Shown here piece by piece: positions 15,855 through 24,227 of a DNA stretch of 35,588 nt. The stretch comes from a bacterium (GTDB taxonomy: Bacteria > Eremiobacterota > Eremiobacteria > Baltobacterales > Baltobacteraceae): NCBI GenBank assembly GCA_021781095.1, contig JAJXXM010000407.1, forward strand, positions 1 through 35,588, given 5' to 3'. Position numbers and translations under genes: made by a program. Position 1 is the stretch's first letter, and each line of letters opens with the position of its first letter. The notes under the pieces were generated by a model. The model was not told where the DNA came from. It searched no databases and saw nothing but the letters and a program-made list of their open reading frames with translations.

Positions 15855-18509
15855 TTAGTCGCGAATGCTCACCGTGAACTGCACTTCGCGTGGCGCGCCC
15901 GGCTCGGCGAGGATCGCACCGGGACCGGCGAGATTGCTCTGGCCGATGCCACCGCCGAAATACGCACCGCTGGTGACGTATTCGAACGAGTTGTACTGCT
16001 TATCGAAGAGGTTGTTTACCGAGAGCGTGAAGCCGATCGGCTTCCCGGCGCTCGCGGTCGCATACCCGATCGAAGCATTCACGACACCGTAGCTTGGAAT
16101 TTGGAGCCCGTTGGGATCGGGTTGTCCGAGGAGGTTATTCCACATCGCCTGCGGGCCGGTGAAATTATCCCAGAGGCGCCCGGTCACGACGCCGCTTCCC
16201 GCGCGCTCTTGCCCGGCGATGCCGATGTTGTAGGCAAATTTCGGCACCTGCGTCACCGGGAGACCGCTGTAGTTGGTTCCGAGGTAGTCGTAGGAATCGA
16301 AGTACGCGTGCGTCGTCGAGAGCCCGCCGAAGAGTTCGATGCTGCGCCCGAAGGTGCGATCGAATGCGAGCGTCAGCCCGGAGTAGCGCGAGCTGCCCGA
16401 CGCCGAAGCGACCTTCACGCCGGCGCCGATCACGATGGGGATATATTGGTCGCGCACGCGTTCGTCGAAGAAGCTCGCCGTCAGGAACGCCTCGCGCGGC
16501 GATCCGTCGAGCATACGCCCGGCGAAGCGCCGGAAGTACTTCACGCCGACCTCTTGGTTCGTTCCCGTCTCCGGCGAGAGCCCCGCAACCGGAATGCCTT
16601 GATAGGGGCCGCCGGGTGAGGTCTGCGGGCTACGGAGCGCGCGCCCGAAGTTGGCGTAGAGCGCGAGATTCGGATTGGCGAGAAACTGCAACTCCGCCGA
16701 GGGTTCGACCCCGGCAAAGACCGTTCCCGAATTGCCGAGCTTGGTTTTATTGGCGCAGATACCGCTCGAGGACGGAACGCCCTGACACTGCGGGAAGCCT
16801 TGGAAGCCCGCGTTGGTGAAATTCGTCGCCAACGAAACGTAGCGGAAACCCGGCGTGAACTTCCAGCGATTGCCGAAGCGCATGAGGTACTGCCCGAAGA
16901 CGGTAAAGTTCTTCTGCTGGAAATCGTTATTGCGATAGATCGACGGCTGAGCGATCGTCGAGGGAGCGCTCGGGGCCGATTGCACCGGGTCGGGATTGTA
17001 GAACGCGTTGCGGGTGTTATAGAGCGACCCGAAGAGCTCGCTCCCGATATCGAGCGCATCGCCATTGCGTGCGTTCACGTGATGGAACGTCAATTTTTCC
17101 GAGAGCGCATTGGAGAACGGATTGTTGTATTCGAAGCGACCCGAGTTATTCGCTTGGTCGAAATTGAAGTCTTTGACGTGGAGGCGATCGCCGTGGCGAT
17201 ACGCGAGGATATCCGAAAGCGACCAGCCGTTCTTCAAGCCGAGTTCCAGATCGGCGGCGATGAGGCGCGTGCTGTTCGAATCGGTCTTCTGCCAAACGCC
17301 GAGCGGGAGCGCCGAATAGAATCCGGAGGTCTGCTGGCTATAGGTCACGCCCGGGATCGGGTTGCCGTTGAGGTCGAAACCGTTGGCGGTTACGTACGAT
17401 CCGGCGATCGGGTTCCCGTTGCCGTCGTAATTTTGCAGCGGCGAGAGCGGGATCAAATTCGGGCGCATCTCGGTTCCCGAGGCGCTATAGCCGAAGACGT
17501 CGAGCGAACCGTGCTCGAACTTATCGACGACTTCACCGAAGGTCGCATAGGTCGAACCGGGAGCGGTGGTTCCGCTGCCGATGATATTGCGGTATCCCTG
17601 CGTGAACGTGCGGCCATGCGAGATGATGAAGCCGAGGTGCTTGGAGAGCGGCGCGCTATAGTCCACGTGAAAGGCGTTTCCGCCATAATTGCCGCTCGAT
17701 CCCGAGAGGTGGAGATGCGGGGCATTTTCGGGGAGCTGGGTGTAGAAATTCAGCGTGCCGCCGATGCTGTCGAAGGTGCGCGTCACCGGGCTACCGGGCC
17801 CGTATTCCACCGCCATACCGTCGAGAATCGAGAGATCGGGAATCTCGTCGGCCTGCCATTGCCCGGTCTGCGGATTATTGAGAAAGACGCCGTTGAGCCG
17901 AACGCCGATCATACCGTTATCGACGATACCGGCCTGGTTCGCCCAGCCTTGCTTGAATCCGCGCACCGTGATCATCGATTTCGCAGCCCCAGTCGACCCG
18001 TAGCTGGAGACGAGCACGCCGGGCGCGGTTTGCAGCAACTGCGCCGAGCCCGCGAGCGCACCCTGCGAGGCGATCTGGGTTTTCCCCAGCAGCACTTGCG
18101 TTTGCGCCGTGCGAAAGACTTTCGAATAGGTCGGAAGCGGGCGCACCGAGTGTCCCTTAATGATGATATGCGAAACGACGGCCAGCACGTGAAGGCGCAC
18201 GGACTTCGTCATTCCGCCGACGACGGCGACGGTGTACGGCGCGAGTTCCTGGAAGCGACCGTCGACCGTTAAGACGTAGGTTCCCGGCTGCAGGTCGGGC
18301 AAACGGAAGGAACCGTTTTTCCCCGTCGTCGCGACGACGGCGGAGGCGGCGCCGCGCAGCCGCGCCTTAATAATCGCGCCTGCAAGATCGCGGTCGGCGC
18401 GCGACGCGACGATGCGACCGTGAATGGTGCCCAACGGAGCCGCGCTCAGCGATGCCCCGTTGAGAGCGATCCCAACGCAGAGCAACGCGAGGCCGAGTAG
18501 CTTTTTCAC
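15855..18509 (-). CDS. TonB-dependent outer-membrane receptor with N-terminal carboxypeptidase-regulatory-like domain
   Basis: This 884-residue protein has a signal peptide (MKKLLGLALLCVGIALNGAS..AA), then a beta-sandwich of the carboxypeptidase-D regulatory type at about 28-110 (GTIHGRIVASRADRDLAGAI, SFRLPDLQPGTYVLTVDG). A plug domain follows at about 130-260 (GSAQLLQTAPGVLVSSYGST, ITVRGFKQGW, IGGTLNFYTQLPE), then a 22-strand-type barrel with YSGLTLAFDRTF and FTLSVNNLFDKQYNSFEYVT near the end. Such receptors import siderophores, cobalamin, sugars or other large ligands using TonB energy. The ligand is not shown by the sequence and no uptake genes are adjacent. The leader contains a long hairpin and an 11-bp-phased TTAA array. 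The start ATG begins the signal peptide. Confidence 0.93.
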   Translation of the reverse strand: MKKLLGLALLCVGIALNGASLSAAPLGTIHGRIVASRADRDLAGAIIKARLRGAASAVVATTGKNGSFRLPDLQPGTYVLTVDGRFQELAPYTVAVVGGMTKSVRLHVLAVVSHIIIKGHSVRPLPTYSKVFRTAQTQVLLGKTQIASQGALAGSAQLLQTAPGVLVSSYGSTGAAKSMITVRGFKQGWANQAGIVDNGMIGVRLNGVFLNNPQTGQWQADEIPDLSILDGMAVEYGPGSPVTRTFDSIGGTLNFYTQLPENAPHLHLSGSSGNYGGNAFHVDYSAPLSKHLGFIISHGRTFTQGYRNIIGSGTTAPGSTYATFGEVVDKFEHGSLDVFGYSASGTEMRPNLIPLSPLQNYDGNGNPIAGSYVTANGFDLNGNPIPGVTYSQQTSGFYSALPLGVWQKTDSNSTRLIAADLELGLKNGWSLSDILAYRHGDRLHVKDFNFDQANNSGRFEYNNPFSNALSEKLTFHHVNARNGDALDIGSELFGSLYNTRNAFYNPDPVQSAPSAPSTIAQPSIYRNNDFQQKNFTVFGQYLMRFGNRWKFTPGFRYVSLATNFTNAGFQGFPQCQGVPSSSGICANKTKLGNSGTVFAGVEPSAELQFLANPNLALYANFGRALRSPQTSPGGPYQGIPVAGLSPETGTNQEVGVKYFRRFAGRMLDGSPREAFLTASFFDERVRDQYIPIVIGAGVKVASASGSSRYSGLTLAFDRTFGRSIELFGGLSTTHAYFDSYDYLGTNYSGLPVTQVPKFAYNIGIAGQERAGSGVVTGRLWDNFTGPQAMWNNLLGQPDPNGLQIPSYGVVNASIGYATASAGKPIGFTLSVNNLFDKQYNSFEYVTSGAYFGGGIGQSNLAGPGAILAEPGAPREVQFTVSIRD

Positions 18510-18535
18510 AAACGGTATCCCCTATCAACGACAAA

Positions 18536-18581
18536 ATAGCGTGGAGCGGAATGCCGACAGCATTCCCTCGCTCCACGCTAT
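18536..18581 (-). terminator. Long hairpin, probable terminator of the nuclease operon
   Basis: A 13-bp perfect stem (18536-18548 with 18569-18581) continues after a 3-base bulge into a 6-bp stem (GAATGC/GCATTC) with a 5-base loop. Read on the minus strand it is followed by TTTTG, a short U-run. It lies 77 bases after the nuclease stop and 27 bases before the receptor ATG, so it could end the upstream operon or act in the receptor leader. Confidence 0.55.
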
Positions 18582-18586
18582 CGCGC

Positions 18587-18619
18587 CGATGTTAAGGACC
18601 GGTGATTCGATGTTTAACG
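18587..18619 (-). promoter_or_regulatory. Candidate 11-bp-phased TTAA operator upstream of the TonB receptor
   Basis: Read on the minus strand, three consecutive 11-base units are CGTTAAACATC, GAATCACCGGT and CCTTAACATCG. The outer two carry TTAA 22 bases apart; the middle one is degenerate. The outer units resemble the CGTTAA/CCTTAAC units of the palindromes near pstB and the porin gene. OmpR/PhoB-class regulators commonly bind 11-bp direct repeats. The role is inference. Confidence 0.3.
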
Positions 18620-18657
18620 AAGATCATGAGGCTCTTAAGAGCCCCGGCCGCGAGCCG

Positions 18658-19689
18658 CTACGGCGTATAGGGCGCTTTGCCGGCGAGGATCGCGCGCACC
18701 GCGACCGCCGGGTAGCCGATTCTTTCGTTCGCGCTATCCTCCCAAGCGTACGCGATAAGATTTCGAAGCATCGTCGCGCCCCGAGCGAGTTGCGCGGCGG
18801 TAAACGCTCGCGCCCGTGCGCTCCCGTTCGTAAAGCCGCCGGCCGCGGCGATGCGATAGAGCGGCACCACGGCGGCATTCGTTCCGCGAAGATACCCGGC
18901 GACGAGCGCGAGCAACCGTCGTTGCGAGATACGGTGCTTGGGATCGAGCGGAACGTACGCCGGAATCTTTTGCTGCACCGCCGACGCGTTGACGAAGCGA
19001 TTCACGAACGCACTCTCGAACTGCTCGTGAATCCCGCGCAACGCCGGAAACCGCTCGGGGTTGGGCCCACTTCCCCAGCCGTTGAAGTGCGTGGTGACGT
19101 GGAGCGGCTGCGAGCCGTCGGCGACGAAGTGCCCCCACACGCCGATGTCGCGAAGCGTCAGCGTCGCGCGTAGCCGCGCCTCGGCGGCAAACCGCGTACG
19201 CGCGGCCGCCTGCGCGGCGTGCGTCGATTCGTACGTGAGGACGCGCCAAAGCGCGAAATCGGTGCGCAGCTGCTCCCACCCGTCGGCGATGCTGTACGGA
19301 AGAAAGCCGACGCGATACGGCGTCGTGCGTCCTGCTAGCAACGCGATTTCGTACGCGGACATGCTCGCCGGAAGGTGTGCGAGCGCGACGACGCCCGCGA
19401 TTTTTCCATCGTCGCCGATATCGAGATAGTGCCCCGGGTCGCGATCGGCATCCCACGACGTGCCCGACCCCTTCAAACGATCCATCTCCGGCCCGAGATA
19501 GCGAAGCTCCCAGCGAGCGGCGCGCGTACGCGTGAACGCGGGAAGTTCGCTCGGGAGATTTGCGGCGGCGAGATCGTTGACGATCTCGTGCCCCTTCTCA
19601 CCCCACGCGCCCGCCCGTACCGGCACGCATGCGAGAGCGGCCAACAGCAGCAACGCGAGGAAGCGATGGAACGGTCTCGGAGGATTCAC
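18658..19689 (-). CDS. Secreted S1/P1-type zinc nuclease family protein
   Basis: This 343-residue protein has a signal peptide whose likely cleavage (RAGA before Trp29) exposes an N-terminal Trp, the zinc-ligand arrangement typical of S1/P1 nucleases and related phospholipase C. Further candidate ligands are His34 (WGEKGHEIV), Asp70, His87 (GHYLDIGD), His187 and Asp191 in GHFVADGSQPLH, His197, and His221 with Glu225 (IHEQFES). The last position is usually Asp. The enzyme would cleave single-stranded nucleic acid or 3'-nucleotides outside the cytoplasm, supplying phosphate or nucleosides. It begins at a GTG sharing GTGA (19686-19689) with the helicase gene. Phospholipase-like activity is the alternative. 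Confidence 0.85.
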   Translation of the reverse strand: MNPPRPFHRFLALLLLAALACVPVRAGAWGEKGHEIVNDLAAANLPSELPAFTRTRAARWELRYLGPEMDRLKGSGTSWDADRDPGHYLDIGDDGKIAGVVALAHLPASMSAYEIALLAGRTTPYRVGFLPYSIADGWEQLRTDFALWRVLTYESTHAAQAAARTRFAAEARLRATLTLRDIGVWGHFVADGSQPLHVTTHFNGWGSGPNPERFPALRGIHEQFESAFVNRFVNASAVQQKIPAYVPLDPKHRISQRRLLALVAGYLRGTNAAVVPLYRIAAAGGFTNGSARARAFTAAQLARGATMLRNLIAYAWEDSANERIGYPAVAVRAILAGKAPYTP

Positions 19690-21587
19690 GATTCAAAAAA
19701 CTCCTGTAATTCATCGAGATGGGCGATCCGCGTCGCCGGCGGCAGCGCTGCAATCATGCGCTTCCCGTATCGTTTCCCCTGCAGGCGCCCGTCGAGCACG
19801 AGCACCGCGCCGCGATCGCTCCGGCTGCGAATGAGTCGACCGAATCCTTGCTTGAGCAGCATCGTCGCCGCGGGGACCTGCAGCCGCGCGAAGGCGTCCT
19901 CGCCGCGTTCGCGCAGTGCTTGCACGCGCGCTTCGAGCACCGGATGATCGGGCTGCGCGAACGGAATGCGATCGATGACGACGCAACTCAGTCGTTCGCC
20001 GGGCATATCGATGCCTTCCCAAAATGTGCGCGTTCCAACGAGCACCGCGCCGGGCGTCTCGGCAAACCAGCGCAGGAGCCCGTCACGATCGAGGCCGCCG
20101 CGCGGGCGTTGAATCTCGACCGGGTGTAGGCCGCTCGCGCGTAACCGCTCGCCGAATTCATTCGCCCGTCGAAAGGAGGTGCAGAGGACGAAGGCCCGCC
20201 CGCGCGAGTACGCGAGCGCTTCTTCGAGCAAAGCGTAGGCGCGTACCACGAAATCGGGCGCGTCGGGTTCGAGATCGGGCGGTGCGACGAAGAGCCGCGC
20301 CTGCTCCCCGTAATCGAACGGCGATGCGGCGACGAGTTCGTCGGCGCTATCGATGCCGAGACGCGCGCGCACGTAGCTAAAATCGCCGCCGAGCGCGAGC
20401 GTCGCACTCGTCAGGAGGCACGGCGTCCGCGAGAAGAGCAGATCGCGCAGAATCGGTGCGGCATCGAACGGGGTGCAGTGAAGGTCGCTGCCGCTCGGCG
20501 AGGATTCCGCCCAACGGATCGAATCTTCATCGACGGCGAGGAGCCGGTCGACGACCTCCGCCTGCGACGCCAGCGATTTCACCGCTCCCGCGATGCGCAT
20601 CTCGCGCTCGAGATCGCCGCGCGGCGGACGCGTGAGGGCGGAGGCGCCGTTATCGGCGATCCAATTTTCGAGATGGTAGAGCGCATCGCGCAAGCGGTGG
20701 AGATCCCCCACCGTCTCCGGGCGTTCGTCGAGCCGGAGCAGCTCGTTGCCGACTCCGGCAAGCCCATCGCCGAGTTCGCGAAAGCGCTCTTCCACCTGTG
20801 TCGTCAGCGAGCTCGGCAACGTGAAATACCGACGCAAACGACGAAACGTGCGGTCGATGCTCCGCCGCGAGAGCGAGGCGGTGAGCACGTTCATCGCAAT
20901 ATCTTCGCACGTGTGCGCTTCGTCGAGGATCGCGTAGTCGTACGCGGGGAGAAGGCCGCCCGCAATGGCATCGATGAAAAAAATCGCGTGATTGACGACG
21001 ATGATATCGGCGGCCTCGGCGTCGCGGCGGCGCCGATAGTAAAAACAGTCGTCGAAATGCGCGCACGCTTCGCCGATGCAATCGTCGCCGTCGGCGTCGA
21101 AGCGTTCCCAGAGCAATCCGTCGAGCCGGAACGGCACGTCGGAGCGATCCCCGGTGATCGTTTCGTTCGCCCACCGCCGCAACTTCGACATCTCGGGGCG
21201 TTCGAAGAGCGCCAGGTCGCCGCGCGCGCGCTCCCATTTCTCGCGGCAGAGATAATTGGCGCGCCCCTTCAGAAGCACGACGCGCGGGTCGAGCCCCAAC
21301 GCGCGCGCCACCATCGGTATATCCTTGCGAAAGAGCTGCTGTTGGAGCGTGATCGTCGAGGTCGATATGACGACGCGTTTTCCGCTGCGCAACGCCGGCA
21401 CGAGATAGGCGAACGATTTCCCAACGCCGGTCCCCGCCTCGACCAACACGTGCGAGCCGCTCTCGAAACCCGCCTCGACGGCGCGCGCCATCTCGAGCTG
21501 TCCCGGGCGCGGTTCGAAACCGGCGAGTTCGCGCGCGAGCGATCCCCCGACGGAGAAAATCTCGTCGATGCTCGGAGGCGGGTTCAC
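19686..21587 (-). CDS. DinG/XPD-type ATP-dependent DNA helicase with Fe-S cluster
   Basis: This 633-residue superfamily 2 helicase has Walker A EAGTGVGKSFAY (51-58), motif Ia STSTITLQQQL, four Cys at 114, 170, 175 and 181 placed to hold a 4Fe-4S cluster (NYLC, DDCIGEAC, DDCF), the DEAH box at 222-225 (ILDEAHTCED), and the C-terminal motifs AVLVGTRTFWEGIDMPGE and QGFGRLIRSRSDRGAVLVLD. Such enzymes unwind DNA 5' to 3', including R-loops and damaged forks. There is no exonuclease domain, unlike some Gram-positive DinG proteins. It starts with GTG, sharing GTGA (21584-21587) with the rhomboid gene, and is co-transcribed with the nuclease downstream. Confidence 0.93.
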   Translation of the reverse strand: MNPPPSIDEIFSVGGSLARELAGFEPRPGQLEMARAVEAGFESGSHVLVEAGTGVGKSFAYLVPALRSGKRVVISTSTITLQQQLFRKDIPMVARALGLDPRVVLLKGRANYLCREKWERARGDLALFERPEMSKLRRWANETITGDRSDVPFRLDGLLWERFDADGDDCIGEACAHFDDCFYYRRRRDAEAADIIVVNHAIFFIDAIAGGLLPAYDYAILDEAHTCEDIAMNVLTASLSRRSIDRTFRRLRRYFTLPSSLTTQVEERFRELGDGLAGVGNELLRLDERPETVGDLHRLRDALYHLENWIADNGASALTRPPRGDLEREMRIAGAVKSLASQAEVVDRLLAVDEDSIRWAESSPSGSDLHCTPFDAAPILRDLLFSRTPCLLTSATLALGGDFSYVRARLGIDSADELVAASPFDYGEQARLFVAPPDLEPDAPDFVVRAYALLEEALAYSRGRAFVLCTSFRRANEFGERLRASGLHPVEIQRPRGGLDRDGLLRWFAETPGAVLVGTRTFWEGIDMPGERLSCVVIDRIPFAQPDHPVLEARVQALRERGEDAFARLQVPAATMLLKQGFGRLIRSRSDRGAVLVLDGRLQGKRYGKRMIAALPPATRIAHLDELQEFFES

Positions 21588-22255
21588 CGGTGCTGGTGCG
21601 GCTCGGCTTCTTCGAGCGTGGATTCCAACGCTTCACCGGTGATCGCGTCGGTAACCTGCGCGCGCACCGGACGCAACGGGCGATAGATCGCCAACGTCGC
21701 AAGAAAACCCGTCAGCAAGCCCGCGACATGCGCCTGCTTCGAAATACCCGGGAACATGAACGTGAATACCAGGTTGAGGATAAGGATGCCGAGATTTGCG
21801 CGAACGAGCTGGAGCCCCGCCGGGCCGTTGCGCAACCCGATCGCAAAGAGCGCGCCGAAGATGCCGAAGATCGCGCCGCTCGCCCCAAGCGTCGGATCCA
21901 GGAGATTTCCGAAACTTAAGTAGGTGACGCCGAGCCCCGAGGCGATCAGCGAGAGCGTATAGACGAATGCGGTGCGCGGCGTCCCGAGAATCGGTTCGAT
22001 GAAGCGCCCGAGAATCCAGAGCGAATACATATTGAGGCCGATGTGCAGGATCGAGGCGTGGAGGAAAGCGCTCGTAACGATGCGCCACCATTCGCCCTGC
22101 TGCACCAACGCGGGCACCAAGGCGCCGGCATTGTCGATCTGCCCGATGGTAACGTTGCCGGAGAGAATTCCGGAACCCATCGTTGCGATCTCCCAGAGAA
22201 ATACGAGAACGCACGCCACGACGACCGCGTGCGTGAAGCGGGCACCGCGCGGCAT
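21584..22255 (-). CDS. Rhomboid-family intramembrane serine protease
   Basis: A 223-residue membrane protein with about six or seven hydrophobic segments. The rhomboid signature is complete: EWWRIVTSAFLHASILHIGLN is represented by WWRIVTSAFLHASILHIGLN with Asn75, the catalytic Ser126 lies in LGASGAIFG, and the catalytic His176 in KQAHVAGLLTGF. It should cut transmembrane substrates in the inner membrane; substrates are unknown. The start ATG at 22255 overlaps the DtxR-type gene stop by one base (TGATG). The frame is open upstream, but that part is shadow of the regulator gene. The C-terminus is a short acidic/His tail. Confidence 0.93.
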   Translation of the reverse strand: MPRGARFTHAVVVACVLVFLWEIATMGSGILSGNVTIGQIDNAGALVPALVQQGEWWRIVTSAFLHASILHIGLNMYSLWILGRFIEPILGTPRTAFVYTLSLIASGLGVTYLSFGNLLDPTLGASGAIFGIFGALFAIGLRNGPAGLQLVRANLGILILNLVFTFMFPGISKQAHVAGLLTGFLATLAIYRPLRPVRAQVTDAITGEALESTLEEAEPHQHR

Positions 22256-22935
22256 CAGCCCGCGGCGCCTGCCGGCTCGACCAAAAGCATCCGCGCGAGT
22301 TCGAGGGAGATCGCATGTTCGCCGCCCTCGCCCGCAATCGTCAGCGGGCCGCCGAGCGGCGCGCGAGCGAGCACACGCAAACGCCGCCCGGGTTTGAGTT
22401 CCAGTTCGGCGAGATAGCGTAAAATCTCCGGGACCTCTTCGGTGACGCCGACGACGGCGAGAGCGATACCGGTTTCGGCACGCGCGAGCGGCTCGCCGCG
22501 CGGCAACGGATCGCTGAGATCGCTCGGCGGAATCGGCATGCCGTGGGGGCAACGCGTCGGATTCTTCAACAACGCTTGGAGGCGTTCTTCAACGCGCGCC
22601 GAGATGGCGTGTTCCAGCATGCACGCATCGGCGTGAGCTTCATGCCACGGAATGCCGAGAACGTCGACGAGAAAACACTCGGCGAGCCGATGGCGGCGAA
22701 CGACGCGAACGGCGACGGCGAGGCCCTCGCGCGTGAGCTTGACCGTGCCGCGCGAGATCGGTTCGACGAGCCCGTCCTTGGCGAGTTTTTTGAGCATTCC
22801 CGAGACCGAGGCCGGTGCGACCCCCAACGATGAAGCGAGCGCGCCGGTACTAACGCCGTCGCCCTCACGCTCGAGCCGATAGACCGCTTCGAGATACTCC
22901 TCGACCGATTCGGCGAAGTGACTGTGCCCTGACAT
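22255..22935 (-). CDS. DtxR/MntR-family metal-dependent transcriptional repressor
   Basis: This 226-residue regulator has an N-terminal winged helix (SVEEYLEAVYRLEREGDGVS, SSLGVAPASVSGMLKKLAKDGL), a dimerisation/metal domain (VVRRHRLAECFLVDVLGIPWHEAH, ACMLEHAIS, ARVEERL, NPTRCPHGMPIP) and a C-terminal SH3/FeoA-like domain from about 145. Metal ligands resemble the DtxR/IdeR set (His in RRHRLAE, Cys-x2-Glu-His in CMLEH), though the DtxR Met10 position is Glu. It would bind Fe2+ or Mn2+ and repress metal-uptake genes. It lies 27 bases after the adenosine deaminase gene and overlaps the rhomboid gene. Its targets are unknown; the TonB receptor is one possibility. Confidence 0.93.
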   Translation of the reverse strand: MSGHSHFAESVEEYLEAVYRLEREGDGVSTGALASSLGVAPASVSGMLKKLAKDGLVEPISRGTVKLTREGLAVAVRVVRRHRLAECFLVDVLGIPWHEAHADACMLEHAISARVEERLQALLKNPTRCPHGMPIPPSDLSDPLPRGEPLARAETGIALAVVGVTEEVPEILRYLAELELKPGRRLRVLARAPLGGPLTIAGEGGEHAISLELARMLLVEPAGAAG

Positions 22936-22962
22936 ACCGCGTAGCCTTCGACGCCGCCGGGT

Positions 22963-24018
22963 TTACTCCGTGGAGCGCAGCCGTTCTTCGAGCGAACGCT
23001 TCAGCGAGAGCGGTGCGAACGAGACGTCGATTGCCGTGGCGATGCAGGCGCGCAGCGCCGGCTCTCCGGCGATCCGAGCGAGCGCTACGTACTCGTCGTC
23101 GATATGGGCCCCGAAGAGCGCGGGATCGTCGTCGTCGATCACCACGCGGAGCCCCGCTGCAAGCAATTCGGGGAGCGGGTGCGCTTCCTCGGCGCCGACC
23201 ACGCCGGTCCGACGATTCGAGGTGGGACAGACTTCGATCGGAATCTCGCGCTCGCGGAGCAGAGCAAGCACGGCGGGCTCTTCGAGCGCCCGAATGCCGT
23301 GCCCGATGCGCTCGGCGCGGAGGTGTTCGACGGCGCTGCGGACGCTCGCCGCCCCGGAGGCCTCACCGGCGTGGACGACGGCGTGGAGCCCTTCGGAGCG
23401 CGCGTAGGCGAAGGCGTCAACGAAGAGTTCGGGCGGGAAGCGCGCCTCGTCGCCGCCGAGCCCGATGCCGATCACCCCGAGTTCGGTCGCCGACGCCGCG
23501 AAGCGCGCGGTCTCCATCGCACTGCTCGCGCCGAAGTTGCGCGTGAGGTCGACGATGCTGCGGAAGGTGACGCCATGGCTGCGTTCGACGCGGGCGAAAA
23601 CCCCGTGGATCGCGGCCATACAGGCCTGCAGATCGAGCTCCGGGTGAAAGAAGCGCCAGACCGAGGGCGAGATAAAGAGCTCGCCGTAGGCGACCCCGCG
23701 CCGCAACGCATCGGCGGCGAACTCCTCGGCGAGGCGCTCGTAATCCTCGGGGCGCGAGAGCGCCCGCGAGACCGCGGCGAAAAGCAGCAGAAACTCGGAG
23801 AAATCGACGAAGGCGTAGACCTTGCCGGGCTCGCGCGGCGAGCGGTCTTCTGCCTCGGCCGCCGCCCCCGGACGGTAGCGCGTCGGCAGGCCATCGCGCG
23901 CCGTGAGTTCGAGGAAGGTGCTCTCGCGAAGCGTTCCCTCGAGGTGGCAGTGCAAGTGGATCTTCGGCAGTGCCGCGACGCGCGCGGCGAGCGATTCTTG
24001 TGGTTCGAGCTCCAGCAT
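22963..24018 (-). CDS. Adenosine deaminase family protein
   Basis: A 351-residue metal-dependent amidohydrolase of the adenosine/adenine deaminase family. It shows the metal-binding HLHCHLEGTL at 21-30, GIGLGGDEARFPPELF, the catalytic VVHAGEASG, RIGHGIRAL, EVCPTSNRRTG and the late DDDDPALFG metal Asp. It would deaminate adenosine (or a related purine such as adenine or aminofutalosine) in the cytosol. Length fits. The ATG at 24018 was taken; an in-frame TTG three codons earlier (24027) is possible, and neither has a clear ribosome-binding site. It diverges from tRNA-fMet and probably heads the minus-strand cluster ending with the secreted nuclease, a plausible nucleoside salvage partner. Confidence 0.9.
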   Translation of the reverse strand: MLELEPQESLAARVAALPKIHLHCHLEGTLRESTFLELTARDGLPTRYRPGAAAEAEDRSPREPGKVYAFVDFSEFLLLFAAVSRALSRPEDYERLAEEFAADALRRGVAYGELFISPSVWRFFHPELDLQACMAAIHGVFARVERSHGVTFRSIVDLTRNFGASSAMETARFAASATELGVIGIGLGGDEARFPPELFVDAFAYARSEGLHAVVHAGEASGAASVRSAVEHLRAERIGHGIRALEEPAVLALLREREIPIEVCPTSNRRTGVVGAEEAHPLPELLAAGLRVVIDDDDPALFGAHIDDEYVALARIAGEPALRACIATAIDVSFAPLSLKRSLEERLRSTE

Positions 24019-24053
24019 TGGTCGCAACAGGGTTCGCTACGGTATGCTAGAAT
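24018..24053 (+). promoter_or_regulatory. Possible promoter of the initiator tRNA gene
   Basis: TTGGTC (24018-24023) is followed after 19 bases by TATGCT (24043-24048), and TAGAAT overlaps it at 24048-24053. Both lie 14-25 bases before the tRNA. The fit to a sigma70-type promoter is moderate, and the -35 part overlaps the deaminase start. Confidence 0.3.
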
Positions 24054-24067
24054 CCATGGAGTTCCGG

Positions 24068-24144
<77 letters not shown>

Positions 24145-24148
24145 TAAC

Positions 24149-24190
24149 GAGAATCCCCCGGCGAGCGATCGTCGGGGGATTCTCATTTTT
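24149..24190 (+). terminator. Factor-independent terminator of tRNA-fMet
   Basis: A 16-bp stem (24149-24164 with 24169-24184, one G-U pair, loop GCGA) with a five-C/five-G core is followed by ATTTTTG. It is an excellent factor-independent terminator for the plus-strand tRNA. The stem flank GAGAATC/GATTCTC gives a partial A-run on the other strand, so it may also work weakly in reverse. Confidence 0.93.
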
Positions 24191-24227
24191 GCCGAATACT
24201 TTCCGGGCGCCCCCGACCCAAGGTTTT

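Noticed and set aside
16800..18272. A 490-codon plus-strand open frame opposite the TonB receptor
   Set aside because: It is antisense to an unmistakable receptor gene, is rich in Arg/Glu/Val, and shows no domain; it is a by-product of high G+C.
18630..18643. GGCTCTTAAGAGCC palindrome after the nuclease gene
   Set aside because: It is a perfect 14-base palindrome but has no loop or U-run, and no second copy was noticed, so no role is assigned.
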